From Prolixibacteraceae bacterium (GTDB lineage: Bacteria > Bacteroidota > Bacteroidia > Bacteroidales > Prolixibacteraceae), in contig JALNYZ010000008.1 in assembly GCA_023229575.1 (NCBI GenBank), positions 1 through 64,000 of the forward strand: a DNA stretch of 64,000 nucleotides. The letters are read 5' to 3'. Position numbers and translations under genes: made by a program. Of this stretch, positions 55,350-63,806 are shown one piece after another. The notes beneath the pieces are model-generated. The model was not told the DNA's origin. It made no database searches and saw only the letters and a program-made list of their open reading frames with translations. The stretch's first letter is position 1. The number at the start of each line of letters is the position of its first letter.

Positions 55350-56267
55350 ATGCCTTTAAATCTGCCGGATGGATTACCTGCCATCGATTTGTTAAGAGAA
55401 GAAAATATTTTTGTTATCGATCAGACACGAGCTGAACACCAGGATATTCGTCCGCTCAAGATTGTGATTCTAAATTTGATGCCATTGAAGATTGCAACCG
55501 AAACAGATTTGCTTCGGTTGCTTTCCAACACTCCTCTTCAAATAGAGATTGACTTTCTGCAGATCGAAGGGCATACGCCAAAAAATACTTCAAAAGATCA
55601 CCTTAAATCGTTCTACCTAACCTTCGACCAGATTAAAAAGAAAAAGTTCGACGGAATGATCATCACGGGTGCACCTGTCGAACACCTTCCATTTGAGGAG
55701 GTCGATTATTGGGATGAGATCCGCGAAATATTCGACTGGGCTCATCAGAATGTCACGTCCACCATGTTTATCTGCTGGGCCTCACAAGCAGGACTCTATC
55801 ATCATTACGGCATACCCAAATATCCATTGGGTAAGAAAATGTTTGGTGTATTTGACCATACTGTAACAGACAAAAAACTTCCGCTATTCAGGGGTTTTGA
55901 TGATATTTTCAGGGCACCACATTCCCGGCATACTGAATTGAAAACAAAGGATTTCGCCTCTGTTCCCGGAGTTAAAATCCTCTCTGTGTCAGATCAGGCG
56001 GGTGTCTACATGGCCATGGCCGAAAATGGCAAACAGATATTTGTTACCGGGCATCCTGAATATTCCCTTAGAACGTTGGACCGGGAATTCAAACGCGATT
56101 CAGAAAAAGGTCTCTCCATTGAAATTCCAAAGAATTATTACCCGCACGACAATCCTGAATCACGACCAATTTTAAGTTGGAGAAGTCATGCCAACCTGCT
56201 TTTTATGAATTGGCTAAATTATTACGTATATCAGGAGACTCCGTATGATATTCAGGATATCAGCTAA
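55350..56267 (+). CDS. metA: Homoserine O-acetyltransferase (MetA type)
   Basis: A 305-aa MetA-family acyltransferase with catalytic cysteine C142 (FICWASQAGLYHH). Residue 111 is glutamate (ITGAPVEHL); in this family E111 goes with acetyl-CoA use and G111 with succinyl-CoA use, so it should form O-acetylhomoserine in spite of the usual succinyltransferase annotation. The adjacent O-acetylhomoserine sulfhydrylase agrees. It is the last gene of the aspartokinase-metY-metA cluster. Confidence 0.95.
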   Translation: MPLNLPDGLPAIDLLREENIFVIDQTRAEHQDIRPLKIVILNLMPLKIATETDLLRLLSNTPLQIEIDFLQIEGHTPKNTSKDHLKSFYLTFDQIKKKKFDGMIITGAPVEHLPFEEVDYWDEIREIFDWAHQNVTSTMFICWASQAGLYHHYGIPKYPLGKKMFGVFDHTVTDKKLPLFRGFDDIFRAPHSRHTELKTKDFASVPGVKILSVSDQAGVYMAMAENGKQIFVTGHPEYSLRTLDREFKRDSEKGLSIEIPKNYYPHDNPESRPILSWRSHANLLFMNWLNYYVYQETPYDIQDIS

Positions 56268-56315
56268 TTAAATAGCGCTGTTGTGAAATAGCCGATCAAT
56301 ATTCAGGAGGGGATT

Positions 56316-56353
56316 TATTCCGTTCCGGTATCAATTCAATCCGGAACGGAATA
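56316..56353. terminator. Bidirectional terminator-like hairpin between metA and rarA
   Basis: A perfect 13-bp inverted repeat tattccgttccgg / ccggaacggaata (56316-56328, 56341-56353) with a 12-nt loop lies between two convergent genes. There is no long T-run on either strand. Position between convergent stops makes a shared transcription end likely. Confidence 0.6.
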
Positions 56354-56374
56354 GAAAGTTAAACTTTGTTAAGA

Positions 56375-57649
56375 CTAACTGAACCGTGTTTTCCACCATA
56401 GCCGTAGTCTTTCCAGAATCTTTTCTTCGGTAGGGTTTTGCTGTGGTTTGTAAAATCGGTTTTCCCTGATTTTCTCAGGAAGAAAATCCTGATCAACAAA
56501 ATTGCCCTCAAAAGAGTGGGCATATTTGTACTCTTTGCCATATCCCAAATCTTTCATCAGTTTGGTTGGGGCATTGCGCAGGTGCAAAGGAACGGGCAGG
56601 TGCCCTGAAAGTTTGACCTCTGCCAATGCCTCATCGATGGCTGAATAGGCAGAATTGCTTTTGGGTGAAGTGGCCAGGTAGATGGTGCATTCCGAAAGGA
56701 TGATCCTCGATTCGGGCATGCCAATTTTGTGGACCGCGTCGAAAGTGCTTTGTGCCAGCAGCAACGCATTTGGATTGGCCAATCCTACATCTTCCGCAGA
56801 AAGGATCAGCAACCTTCGGGCAATGAATTTTACATCTTCACCGCCCTCCAACATCCTGGCAAGGTAATAGACCGCCGCATCCGGATCACCTCCGCGAATG
56901 CTTTTGATAAATGCGGAGATAATATCGTAATGCATCTCTCCGTTTTTATCATAAAGTGCGAGGTTTTCCTGCAATCGTTCAGTAACCATGTTATTGGTAA
57001 CCACAATCTGCTCCTCAGTGGAGGCATTCAGGACCAATTCCAGAACATTAAGTAACTTTCTTGCGTCACCACCCGAAAAACGAAGCAGCGCTTCATTTTC
57101 CTCAATAACTATATCTTTTTTAGAAAGTTCTGTATCGGTGTGGATGGCCCTGTCAAGCAAAATCAGAAGATCTTCCTTTTCAAGAGATTTTAGAACATAA
57201 ACCTGACAGCGGGAGAGGAGGGGGGAGATCACCTCGAAAGACGGATTTTCTGTAGTAGCTCCTATTAATGTGATGACACCTTGTTCGACTGCTGCCAAAA
57301 GCGAGTCCTGCTGGGCCTTGCTGAAGCGATGAATCTCGTCGATAAAAAGTATGGGGTTTTTTGCACTGAAAAACTGATTGTTCTTTGCCTTTTCAATGAC
57401 ATCGCGGATATCTTTTACTCCCGAATTGATGGCGCTGAGTATGTAAAAAGGGCGATTCATGGTATTGGCAATGATCTTTGCCAATGTCGTCTTGCCAACA
57501 CCGGGAGGTCCCCACAGAATAAAAGATGAGAGTCGTCCGGATGCGAGCATTTTTCGGATAACCGCACCGTCTCCCACCAGGTGTTTTTGCCCGATAAAAT
57601 CATCGATGGTGACTGGTCTGAGTCTTTCTGCTAACGGTTGATTTGACAT
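56375..57649 (-). CDS. rarA: Replication-associated recombination protein RarA (MgsA)
   Basis: A 424-aa AAA+ ATPase with Walker A GPPGVGKT (47-54), Walker B LFIDEIHRFSKAQQD and a C-terminal tetramerisation region (ISAFIKSIRGGDPDAAVYYLARML). RarA acts at stalled replication forks and is related to clamp loaders and RuvB. It lies 6 nt after the TPR gene, so the two are co-transcribed. Confidence 0.96.
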   Translation of the reverse strand: MSNQPLAERLRPVTIDDFIGQKHLVGDGAVIRKMLASGRLSSFILWGPPGVGKTTLAKIIANTMNRPFYILSAINSGVKDIRDVIEKAKNNQFFSAKNPILFIDEIHRFSKAQQDSLLAAVEQGVITLIGATTENPSFEVISPLLSRCQVYVLKSLEKEDLLILLDRAIHTDTELSKKDIVIEENEALLRFSGGDARKLLNVLELVLNASTEEQIVVTNNMVTERLQENLALYDKNGEMHYDIISAFIKSIRGGDPDAAVYYLARMLEGGEDVKFIARRLLILSAEDVGLANPNALLLAQSTFDAVHKIGMPESRIILSECTIYLATSPKSNSAYSAIDEALAEVKLSGHLPVPLHLRNAPTKLMKDLGYGKEYKYAHSFEGNFVDQDFLPEKIRENRFYKPQQNPTEEKILERLRLWWKTRFS

Positions 57650-57655
57650 AATCCG

Positions 57656-59647
57656 TCAATTGCAATAGCGTTTGATCACATTGTATGCCTCGGTAAGGCC
57701 TAATTCGCCAGCCCTGCTGAGATCCAAAGCCCCACCTTCAAGATCGTTCATATAGATACGGGTCAGTCCGCGGTTAAAATATGCCTCGCTAAAATCCGGT
57801 TCCAATGAGATGGCTTTGGTATAGTCGTTGATGGCAGTCAGGTAATCCCGCTTTTTTACCTTTGTATTGGCCATGTTGAACCAGGCAAATATAAAATTGG
57901 GATTCATGTACAGAATGGATTCGTAATCTTTGATAATATCTTCATAATCTAGGATTTTTACCTCTCCTGTTTTATTGCCAATGGATGTTTTTCCACCATT
58001 CATGGTGAGAATTTCGGGTTCAGGAAGAGATCCTTCAGCACGAATCACATCAACCATCTTAGCCCTCGAATTGGCGCGACAAAAGTAGGCGAGCAGGTTC
58101 CGGTTATCCGAATCCACAGCCTTCGAAAAATCACGGATGGCCCCGTTGAAATTTTCGGATTGTTCCAATATAATCCCTCTGTTGAGATAGGCATTGGAAT
58201 TTTTCCTGTCGTTTGAGATCTCGTTGTCCCTTACCTCAATCATATTCTTAAATGTTTCTTTATGAATGGATTGGTATGCAAATGGTTTATTGGAAATAAT
58301 CAGGAATGGGTCGTTGTTGTTCTTCGTATTGAGCGACTCGATTTCCATATTGTAATACTGCAACCGGTTGTAATCAATAGAATCCTTGTTGAAGATTGAG
58401 ATCACAAAGTCGGGTTGCATCACAATCTTGACATTTTTATTTTGAACCATGCCATCCTTGATATCTGTTTCAGATATTTTTCCATCGTCTGCCACTACAA
58501 TATTTCTTCTTTTTCTATTCTGGGTAACAGGTCCGCTTTTTGACTCCTGTTTGTAGGCTGTGGTATCAGCTGCCGCGACAGCAGTATTGTTTGGAACGGC
58601 AGCAGTATTATTGTTTGGTTGGCCCTTCGCCTGACCTGTTTGGTTGTTTGTCTGTTGGATGTTTTGTGCCTGATTTGGGTTCTGTCCTGGGTTAGGGAGC
58701 ACAAATCCGTATTGGCGCCTCTGTTTCTCCTTCTCTTCCTCCACATCCAGCCGTTTCTTAAAGGAGGCAAACTTTGGATCGAGTTCGGCAGCCATGGCCA
58801 AATCCTTTTCCGAGCCTTGAATTTTTAGGGATTCTTTGGCAATGCCCCTGTTTAGCCATGCGGCTGAAATGTTGGGATCCAACTGTAATGCCATGTCATA
58901 GTCACGGATAGCTCCCTTTAAGTCGTTGAGTTGATGCTTGACAATTCCCCTGTTGACATAAGCCTGGGAAGTTTTTGGATCCAATCGGATACAGAGATCA
59001 TAATCTTTTAATGCGCCGGCAAAATCCTTTTTCTCAAATTTGGCAATGCCCCTAACCAAATAGGCGCTTGAAAAATGAGGCCTAATCCTGACTGCTGCGT
59101 CACAATCCTTGATGGCCCCATCCAGGTCCCCTTTCATTTGCTTGGCAGAACTGCGGTTTAGAAAGGTATTGGCCGAGCCAGGCTTAAGTTCAATGGATTT
59201 GGTATAATCGGCAATGGCCCCATCGAAATCTTCCATGGCTATCTTGGTGATACCCCTGTTGTTGTAAATATTGGGATCCTCCTGGTTGTATTCGAGCGCA
59301 TTGGAATAATCTTTCAGTGCCTCCTTGAAATTTTTCATCTCATAATTGGCCATTCCCCTGTACATATAGGCTTCAGGATAATAGGGCTTAATTTCGATGG
59401 CTTTGTCAAAATCCGCTTTTGAACCCCTGAAATCGTCGATGTAAAGTTTGGCCATGCCCCGATAGAAGTATGGTTCAGGAAGGTAGGGCCTTAACTTGAT
59501 TACTATGTTAAAGTTTTCAATGGCGCTAACATAATTGCCAAAATAGATTCTGCTCCGAGCAATGTAAAAATAGTGATCAGTATTGAGTTGTGAATAGGAT
59601 GGTATAAAGGAGAGCAGTAGTATGAAAGCCAGGAATATACGTTTCAT
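57656..59647 (-). CDS. Tetratricopeptide-repeat protein, exported
   Basis: A 663-aa protein with an N-terminal signal peptide (IFLAFILLLSFIPSYSQ). At least eight TPR units occur in the first 300 residues (PEAYMYRGMANYEMKNFKEA type), followed by a low-complexity Asn/Gln-rich linker (about 315-365), a region without known motif, and further TPRs at the C-terminus. TPR arrays act as protein-protein scaffolds, probably in the periplasm here. It is translationally close to rarA (6-nt gap); a functional link is not evident. Confidence 0.9.
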   Translation of the reverse strand: MKRIFLAFILLLSFIPSYSQLNTDHYFYIARSRIYFGNYVSAIENFNIVIKLRPYLPEPYFYRGMAKLYIDDFRGSKADFDKAIEIKPYYPEAYMYRGMANYEMKNFKEALKDYSNALEYNQEDPNIYNNRGITKIAMEDFDGAIADYTKSIELKPGSANTFLNRSSAKQMKGDLDGAIKDCDAAVRIRPHFSSAYLVRGIAKFEKKDFAGALKDYDLCIRLDPKTSQAYVNRGIVKHQLNDLKGAIRDYDMALQLDPNISAAWLNRGIAKESLKIQGSEKDLAMAAELDPKFASFKKRLDVEEEKEKQRRQYGFVLPNPGQNPNQAQNIQQTNNQTGQAKGQPNNNTAAVPNNTAVAAADTTAYKQESKSGPVTQNRKRRNIVVADDGKISETDIKDGMVQNKNVKIVMQPDFVISIFNKDSIDYNRLQYYNMEIESLNTKNNNDPFLIISNKPFAYQSIHKETFKNMIEVRDNEISNDRKNSNAYLNRGIILEQSENFNGAIRDFSKAVDSDNRNLLAYFCRANSRAKMVDVIRAEGSLPEPEILTMNGGKTSIGNKTGEVKILDYEDIIKDYESILYMNPNFIFAWFNMANTKVKKRDYLTAINDYTKAISLEPDFSEAYFNRGLTRIYMNDLEGGALDLSRAGELGLTEAYNVIKRYCN

Positions 59648-59693
59648 TGATGATCTGATCGATGGGTTTATCAGACAAAAATAGCAAATAACA

Positions 59694-59729
59694 GATATGA
59701 GATATGAGTTATAAGTTATGAGTTATGGA
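59694..59729 (+). repeat. Short 7-bp repeat, inverted relative to the array at 59820
   Basis: gagatatgagttataagttatgag and flanking bases repeat a tgagtta-type 7-mer, the reverse complement of the ctcataa unit found at 59820-59913. The two together form a long inverted repeat around a 90-nt centre. Confidence 0.75.
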
Positions 59730-59798
59730 TTGGTGTGGCAGTCTAATTGTAGTGTTTTGATATTTAGATTTATAGAGAATGGTTAATTTTATATAAAA

Positions 59799-59824
59799 CA
59801 AAAAAAGCCTTGCAATGCAAAGCT
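59799..59824 (-). terminator. Terminator of the sigma/PepSY-like transcription unit
   Basis: On the minus strand AGCtTTGCA (59823 to 59815) pairs with TGCAAgGCT (59815 to 59807) in a compact hairpin followed by seven T (59806 to 59800). It ends minus-strand transcription after the PepSY-like gene and before the TPR gene. Confidence 0.65.
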
Positions 59825-59913
59825 CATAATTCATAACTCATAACTCATAACTCATAACTCATAACTCATAACTCATAACTCATAACTCATAACTCATAAC
59901 TCATAACTCATAA
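59820..59913 (+). repeat. 7-bp tandem repeat
   Basis: About twelve copies of ctcataa are nearly perfect. The same unit makes up the repeat at the parE 3' end (43685-43826). It is non-coding, between the PepSY-like stop and its terminator. Confidence 0.9.
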
Positions 59914-59923
59914 CTCTCCTCCG

Positions 59924-60349
59924 CTATCTCAATTCGTTCTCATCGAAATTCTGACGATCACGTACGTTGCCTTGGTTATCGGTGTGAAAAACATGACGGA
60001 CCTGAAAATTATCGCGGATAATGAATTCATATTCGCTGTCCCCATTGGCTCTTTCAATGAATATAGAGCTCATAATTTGACCATACTGTTCCAGTTTTTG
60101 GCGAATATTGCCATCCAGCATCCCGAGAGTAAAGTTGGTTTCAGTTTTTAACCAAGAACCGGATTTCTCGAACCAGGCAATCTGTTCAATTCCATTCACT
60201 CTGAATATCGCTTCAAAAACGCCATCTTTCTCTTTGGACCAGTCGATGTTTGTTGCCTCCGGAAAGTGACTCTTAAAGCAATGTAAGACCTTGGCCCCCG
60301 GGGAATTACTATCAAAACGGAATATGTATTTTTGAATGAGTTCCTTCAT
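59924..60349 (-). CDS. PepSY-like (putative beta-lactamase-inhibitor-like) protein
   Basis: A 141-aa protein without a signal peptide. The segment VLHCFKSHFPEATNIDWSKE followed by EAIFRVNGIEQIAWFEKSG resembles the PepSY-like repeats of Bacteroidota (FP.A..v.W....g.y.v.F...g....v.f...G.w). The family role is unknown. It lies 117 nt after the sigma factor gene in the same direction and could be its cognate regulator or target, though nothing in the sequence proves this. Confidence 0.65.
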   Translation of the reverse strand: MKELIQKYIFRFDSNSPGAKVLHCFKSHFPEATNIDWSKEKDGVFEAIFRVNGIEQIAWFEKSGSWLKTETNFTLGMLDGNIRQKLEQYGQIMSSIFIERANGDSEYEFIIRDNFQVRHVFHTDNQGNVRDRQNFDENELR

Positions 60350-60466
60350 AATTGTGTGACATCATTTTTTAAAAAGATCATTAGGTCATAATTAAACCCA
60401 TGAATGATTCACTGCTGTTTTGACGAATAATTGGGGAAAAGTCACAAGGTATTGAATTAAAAATTG

Positions 60467-61027
60467 TTACTTGTACTTTTGGGAATATAGGTAGGCTACC
60501 CGTTCACGGGCACGCTTTAGCCTCATTTTTGTGGCACTTTCACTAATTTTCAGAGCGGTTTGAATGTAGGCAATCGGGAAATTGTCTATATAATGCATGG
60601 TAAGTAATGCCTTCTCCTCGGGGTGAATCTGGTCCATGATCTGCATGAGCCGGTCACTGTTCACCTCCTTATCATCTATTTCATCAATTACATCAGGCAA
60701 TTCGTGGGAACTGTTCCAGTCAGGATAGTTCATTTTCTTCTTGACACGCAGGTACTCTATACAATGATTATAGGTTATGGAATAAAGCCAGGTCGAGAAA
60801 TTGGATTCACCCCTGAAATCAGAAAGCTTTTCAAAAACCTTGCAAAAGATATCCTGGACAAACTCCTGCGCGAGCAAAGGATCCTTTAAGAGAGAGTTGC
60901 ATTTCTCAAATACTTTCGTAGAATACCTGATATACAGGATCCCAAAGAGATTTGTGTTGTGTTCGTGCTTGATCTTTTTTATGATCTCAATGTCGGGAAG
61001 ATCATTCACAGACAATTTATTAATCAT
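60467..61027 (-). CDS. ECF-type RNA polymerase sigma factor
   Basis: A 186-aa sigma-70-family protein with only regions 2 and 4: region 2 reads LAQEFVQDIFCKVFEKLSDFRG...FSTWLYSITYNHCIEYLR, and region 4 reads LLTMHYIDNFPIAYIQTALKISESATKMRLKRARE. Length fits an ECF sigma factor. No membrane anti-sigma factor with a typical zinc finger is adjacent. The gene diverges from the abundant-looking lipoprotein gene, with overlapping promoters. Confidence 0.93.
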   Translation of the reverse strand: MINKLSVNDLPDIEIIKKIKHEHNTNLFGILYIRYSTKVFEKCNSLLKDPLLAQEFVQDIFCKVFEKLSDFRGESNFSTWLYSITYNHCIEYLRVKKKMNYPDWNSSHELPDVIDEIDDKEVNSDRLMQIMDQIHPEEKALLTMHYIDNFPIAYIQTALKISESATKMRLKRARERVAYLYSQKYK

Positions 61028-61065
61028 TTTTTAATGTTCGTAAAGTATTCTAATTTAATGATTTG

Positions 61066-61073
61066 CAAAGATA
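61066..61073 (-). promoter_or_regulatory. Putative promoter of the sigma factor gene (-7 box)
   Basis: On the minus strand this reads TATCTTTG, a full TAnnTTTG match, giving a start near 61060 and a leader of about 33 nt. No -33 TTTG lies in the homopolymer A stretch upstream. It is adjacent to the -33 element of the divergent lipoprotein promoter, so the two could interfere. Confidence 0.4.
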
Positions 61074-61074
61074 A

Positions 61075-61106
61075 TTTGAGAAATTGAAAAAAAAAATATA
61101 TTTTTG
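61075..61106 (+). promoter_or_regulatory. Strong promoter of the lipoprotein gene
   Basis: TTTG (61075-61078) and TATTTTTG (61099-61106) are 20 nt apart, matching both Bacteroidota promoter elements with the expected spacing. A start near 61112 gives an 85-nt 5' leader. The A-rich tract between the elements and the biased codon use of the gene both suggest high expression. Confidence 0.75.
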
Positions 61107-61196
61107 CGGTGACTTTAAGAAACCTTTGCGTCTAAAAGTTAAAATTGTTTGAACAGAAACATTGATTTACATTAATTACATTTATTTTTCAAAGTT

Positions 61197-61808
61197 ATGA
61201 AAAAAGGATTATTAAAACTGGTTACCTTAAGTATTCTCGTTGTTACATTAGCAAGTTGCGCTAAAGTTCCTCAAGCTGACATCGATGCTGCAAACGTTGC
61301 TATCGAAGCTGCTAAAAAAGCAGGTGCTGATCGTTATGTTGCCGCTTCTTTCCAAGCTGCTGTTGATGCACAGAAATCTGGTCTTGCTCAAGTTGAAGAG
61401 CAAAATGCAAAATTCGCATTGTTCAGAAATTATGATGCTGCAAAAACTACTTTGACTTCTGTAACTACTTTGTCTAACAAAGCTGTAGAAGAAACAACTG
61501 CAAGAAAAGAAGCTTTGAAAGCTGAAGTTACTGCTGCTGTTGCTGAATTGACTACAACTATTGCCGGCGACAAAGAATTGTTGGCTAAAGCCCCTAAAGG
61601 CAAAGAAGGTAAAGCTGCTGTTGAAGCTATCGGTCAGGAAATTGGTGTTGTTGAAACTGTATTAACTGAAGTTTCTGCAGGTTTGACCAACAACGACGAT
61701 ATCTTAACCCTTTCTGAAAAAGTAAAACCAGCTGTTGAGAAAGCTAAAGCTATCAATACTGAGTTAACAGACGTTATCGCTAAAGCCAAAGGTGGTAAAA
61801 AGAAATAA
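61197..61808 (+). CDS. Helical lipoprotein with a DUF4398-like domain
   Basis: A 203-aa protein with a lipobox LASC (cysteine near residue 21) and an Ala/Lys/Glu-rich, predicted all-helical mature part, with strongly biased codons (GCT, GAA, AAA) as in abundant proteins. The segment from AAKKAGADRY to FRNYDAAK aligns with the periplasmic stalk of the L,D-transpeptidase encoded next. It is probably an abundant outer-membrane or periplasmic lipoprotein acting with the cell wall. It has a strong promoter and its own terminator. Confidence 0.8.
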   Translation: MKKGLLKLVTLSILVVTLASCAKVPQADIDAANVAIEAAKKAGADRYVAASFQAAVDAQKSGLAQVEEQNAKFALFRNYDAAKTTLTSVTTLSNKAVEETTARKEALKAEVTAAVAELTTTIAGDKELLAKAPKGKEGKAAVEAIGQEIGVVETVLTEVSAGLTNNDDILTLSEKVKPAVEKAKAINTELTDVIAKAKGGKKK

Positions 61809-61834
61809 GAATTTTCTAAAATTCTTAAAGAAAT

Positions 61835-61864
61835 AACCCTCGGAGAATTTCCGGGGGTTTTTTT
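61835..61864 (+). terminator. Intrinsic terminator after the lipoprotein gene
   Basis: AACCCTCGGA (61835-61844) pairs with TCCGGGGGTT (61850-61859) around a 5-nt loop, followed by seven T. It isolates the lipoprotein transcript from the L,D-transpeptidase genes. Confidence 0.88.
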
Positions 61865-61993
61865 AAATACTTAAATGGCCCCAGGTTCACCAGGAACAAT
61901 ATGATCTTAAGTTTCTGTTTTCCAACAACAATTTTCTCCTGGTTTTCCAGGAATAAAAGCATCTAAAGTATGCATCACTAAAATATTTTCAGC

Positions 61994-63109
61994 GTGCGAT
62001 TTGGATTTATTAAAAAAGCCCTCTTTTATACCGGGATTCTTTCTTTGGCTTCCCTGATCATACTGGTTCTTTTGTTGCTTTTTATGGACAAACCCCCTAT
62101 GGAAGATTTCAATAAGTGCATTGAAGTCATGGCCAAGGCGAAGAAAATAAATGCTGATGTCTATGCCCCGGAATATTATCAGTCGGCTGAAACAAATTAC
62201 AAGTATGCCTTCATTGAAATTAGGCGACAAAATGAAAAATTGTTTTTTCAACGCAATTTTTCTAAAGCCAAAGAGCTGATTGTTAATGCAATTCTCAAAG
62301 CTGAATTGGCACGAAATGCATCTGGTACAAACAAAGATACCCAGAAAGCCAGGTTTTTAAAAGAGACCGAAATGCTCAGAAAGAAATTGGACAGTTACCA
62401 CGAATTCTTTATCAAACTCCCCCTAAGGACCCAGACCCGTAAAGATTATGAGTTTGGAAAATTGTCTGTTGAAGAGAGTGTCAATGCTTTTGAAAAGGGG
62501 GATATTATGAAAGCGAATAAAAAGCTGAATGAGGGAAAATCCAGGATCAGCTATGCAGACGCAGAGGTCAATCAGCTCCTTAAAGACTATTTCTCACGAT
62601 TTCCTAAATGGCAGCGCTGGGTCGAAAGTACCATTTCCACATCGGCCAGCAACAAATGTTACGCCCTGGTGGTCGACAAGATTAAACACAAGGGATTTCT
62701 CTATCTCAACGGGAAACTTTACAAAGAATATGATGTTGAATTTGGTAAGAACTGGATTGGCGATAAACTCTATGCCGGTGACAATGCAACCCCTGAAGGA
62801 AGATACCTGATCACCAGAAAGAAAGGTACGCGTGATTCAGGTTATTACAAGGCAATGATGCTGAATTACCCAAATGCGGAAGACCGTAGCGAGTTTTCCG
62901 CTCGAAAGAGAAGTGGACAGATTTCAAGGAGCCGTGGTATAGGAGGACTCATCGAGATTCATGGTAATGGAGGTAAAGGGGTCGACTGGACAAAAGGGTG
63001 TGTAGCCCTATCGGATGATAAAATTGATGAATTGTACAGCAAATTATCGGTTGGCTCTCCTGTTACCATCGTGGGTTCAACCGTTGCATTGTCAGATCTA
63101 TTAAAATAA
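61994..63109 (+). CDS. L,D-transpeptidase (YkuD domain) with helical stalk
   Basis: A 371-aa protein with a GTG start. One N-terminal membrane helix (LFYTGILSLASLIILVLLLL) is followed by a helical stalk (about 30-140) homologous to the upstream lipoprotein, and a C-terminal YkuD domain. The catalytic motif is HGNGG...TKGCVALSD with nucleophile C336. It would form 3-3 cross-links in peptidoglycan or attach proteins to it. The GTG follows the gap after the lipoprotein terminator; no clear promoter was seen. Confidence 0.9.
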   Translation: MRFGFIKKALFYTGILSLASLIILVLLLLFMDKPPMEDFNKCIEVMAKAKKINADVYAPEYYQSAETNYKYAFIEIRRQNEKLFFQRNFSKAKELIVNAILKAELARNASGTNKDTQKARFLKETEMLRKKLDSYHEFFIKLPLRTQTRKDYEFGKLSVEESVNAFEKGDIMKANKKLNEGKSRISYADAEVNQLLKDYFSRFPKWQRWVESTISTSASNKCYALVVDKIKHKGFLYLNGKLYKEYDVEFGKNWIGDKLYAGDNATPEGRYLITRKKGTRDSGYYKAMMLNYPNAEDRSEFSARKRSGQISRSRGIGGLIEIHGNGGKGVDWTKGCVALSDDKIDELYSKLSVGSPVTIVGSTVALSDLLK

Positions 63110-63123
63110 TTATCTTTTAGGCC

Positions 63124-63801
63124 ATGGAAACTGAAGAAAAAAGTTGGTTTAGAAAATACTTACCGTGGATCATTCCTGTTCTATTGTGCTTTTGGATCTA
63201 TACAATCATAATGTATACTCCAGCTTATCAAAATGTTGCCTTCGGAGTAAAATCATGGTTTGCGCCGACAGCCCTCAATGTCAGGAACATTGATAAACAG
63301 ATTCAAAACAGTAAATCCAATATTGCACAGTTGCAAAGCAAACTGAATGATCTGATGCCGGAGAAACCTTATATCCTGGTAAATACAACTGAGAACAGGT
63401 TTGTGCTGCGCAATTCGGTCGATACTATCCGCACCGGAATGTGTTCGACTGGAAAGGATGAAATATTGATCTATCCAAATGGTACACGAAAACCATTCAA
63501 AACGCCAAAGGGCTTGTTTACCGTCCAGCTGAAAAGAAAAGATCCGGTTTGGACAAAACCCGACTGGGCATTTATTGAAGAGGGGTTAAAACCTCCTTCA
63601 GCTCGCTCTGCAGATAGGTATGACGAGGCAACACTGGGTAAATATGCTCTAAATATCGGCGATGGCTATATGTTGCACGGAACCTTGTACCAGCGTTTTC
63701 TTGGTTTGCCGGTAACGCATGGTTGTGTCAGATTGGGTGATGCAGATCTTGAAGTAATATTTAATACCCTTGACAAAGGGGCCAAAGTATTTATCTACTA
63801 A
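63124..63801 (+). CDS. L,D-transpeptidase (YkuD domain)
   Basis: A 225-aa protein with one N-terminal membrane segment (WIIPVLLCFWIYTIIMY), a short coiled coil (about 55-80) and a YkuD domain ending in LPVTHGCVRLGD with nucleophile C201; the paired histidine is in MLHGT. It is a second L,D-transpeptidase 14 nt after the first, with a simpler extracellular part. The pair is probably co-transcribed and may have different substrates. Confidence 0.92.
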   Translation: METEEKSWFRKYLPWIIPVLLCFWIYTIIMYTPAYQNVAFGVKSWFAPTALNVRNIDKQIQNSKSNIAQLQSKLNDLMPEKPYILVNTTENRFVLRNSVDTIRTGMCSTGKDEILIYPNGTRKPFKTPKGLFTVQLKRKDPVWTKPDWAFIEEGLKPPSARSADRYDEATLGKYALNIGDGYMLHGTLYQRFLGLPVTHGCVRLGDADLEVIFNTLDKGAKVFIY

Positions 63802-63806
63802 TTGAC

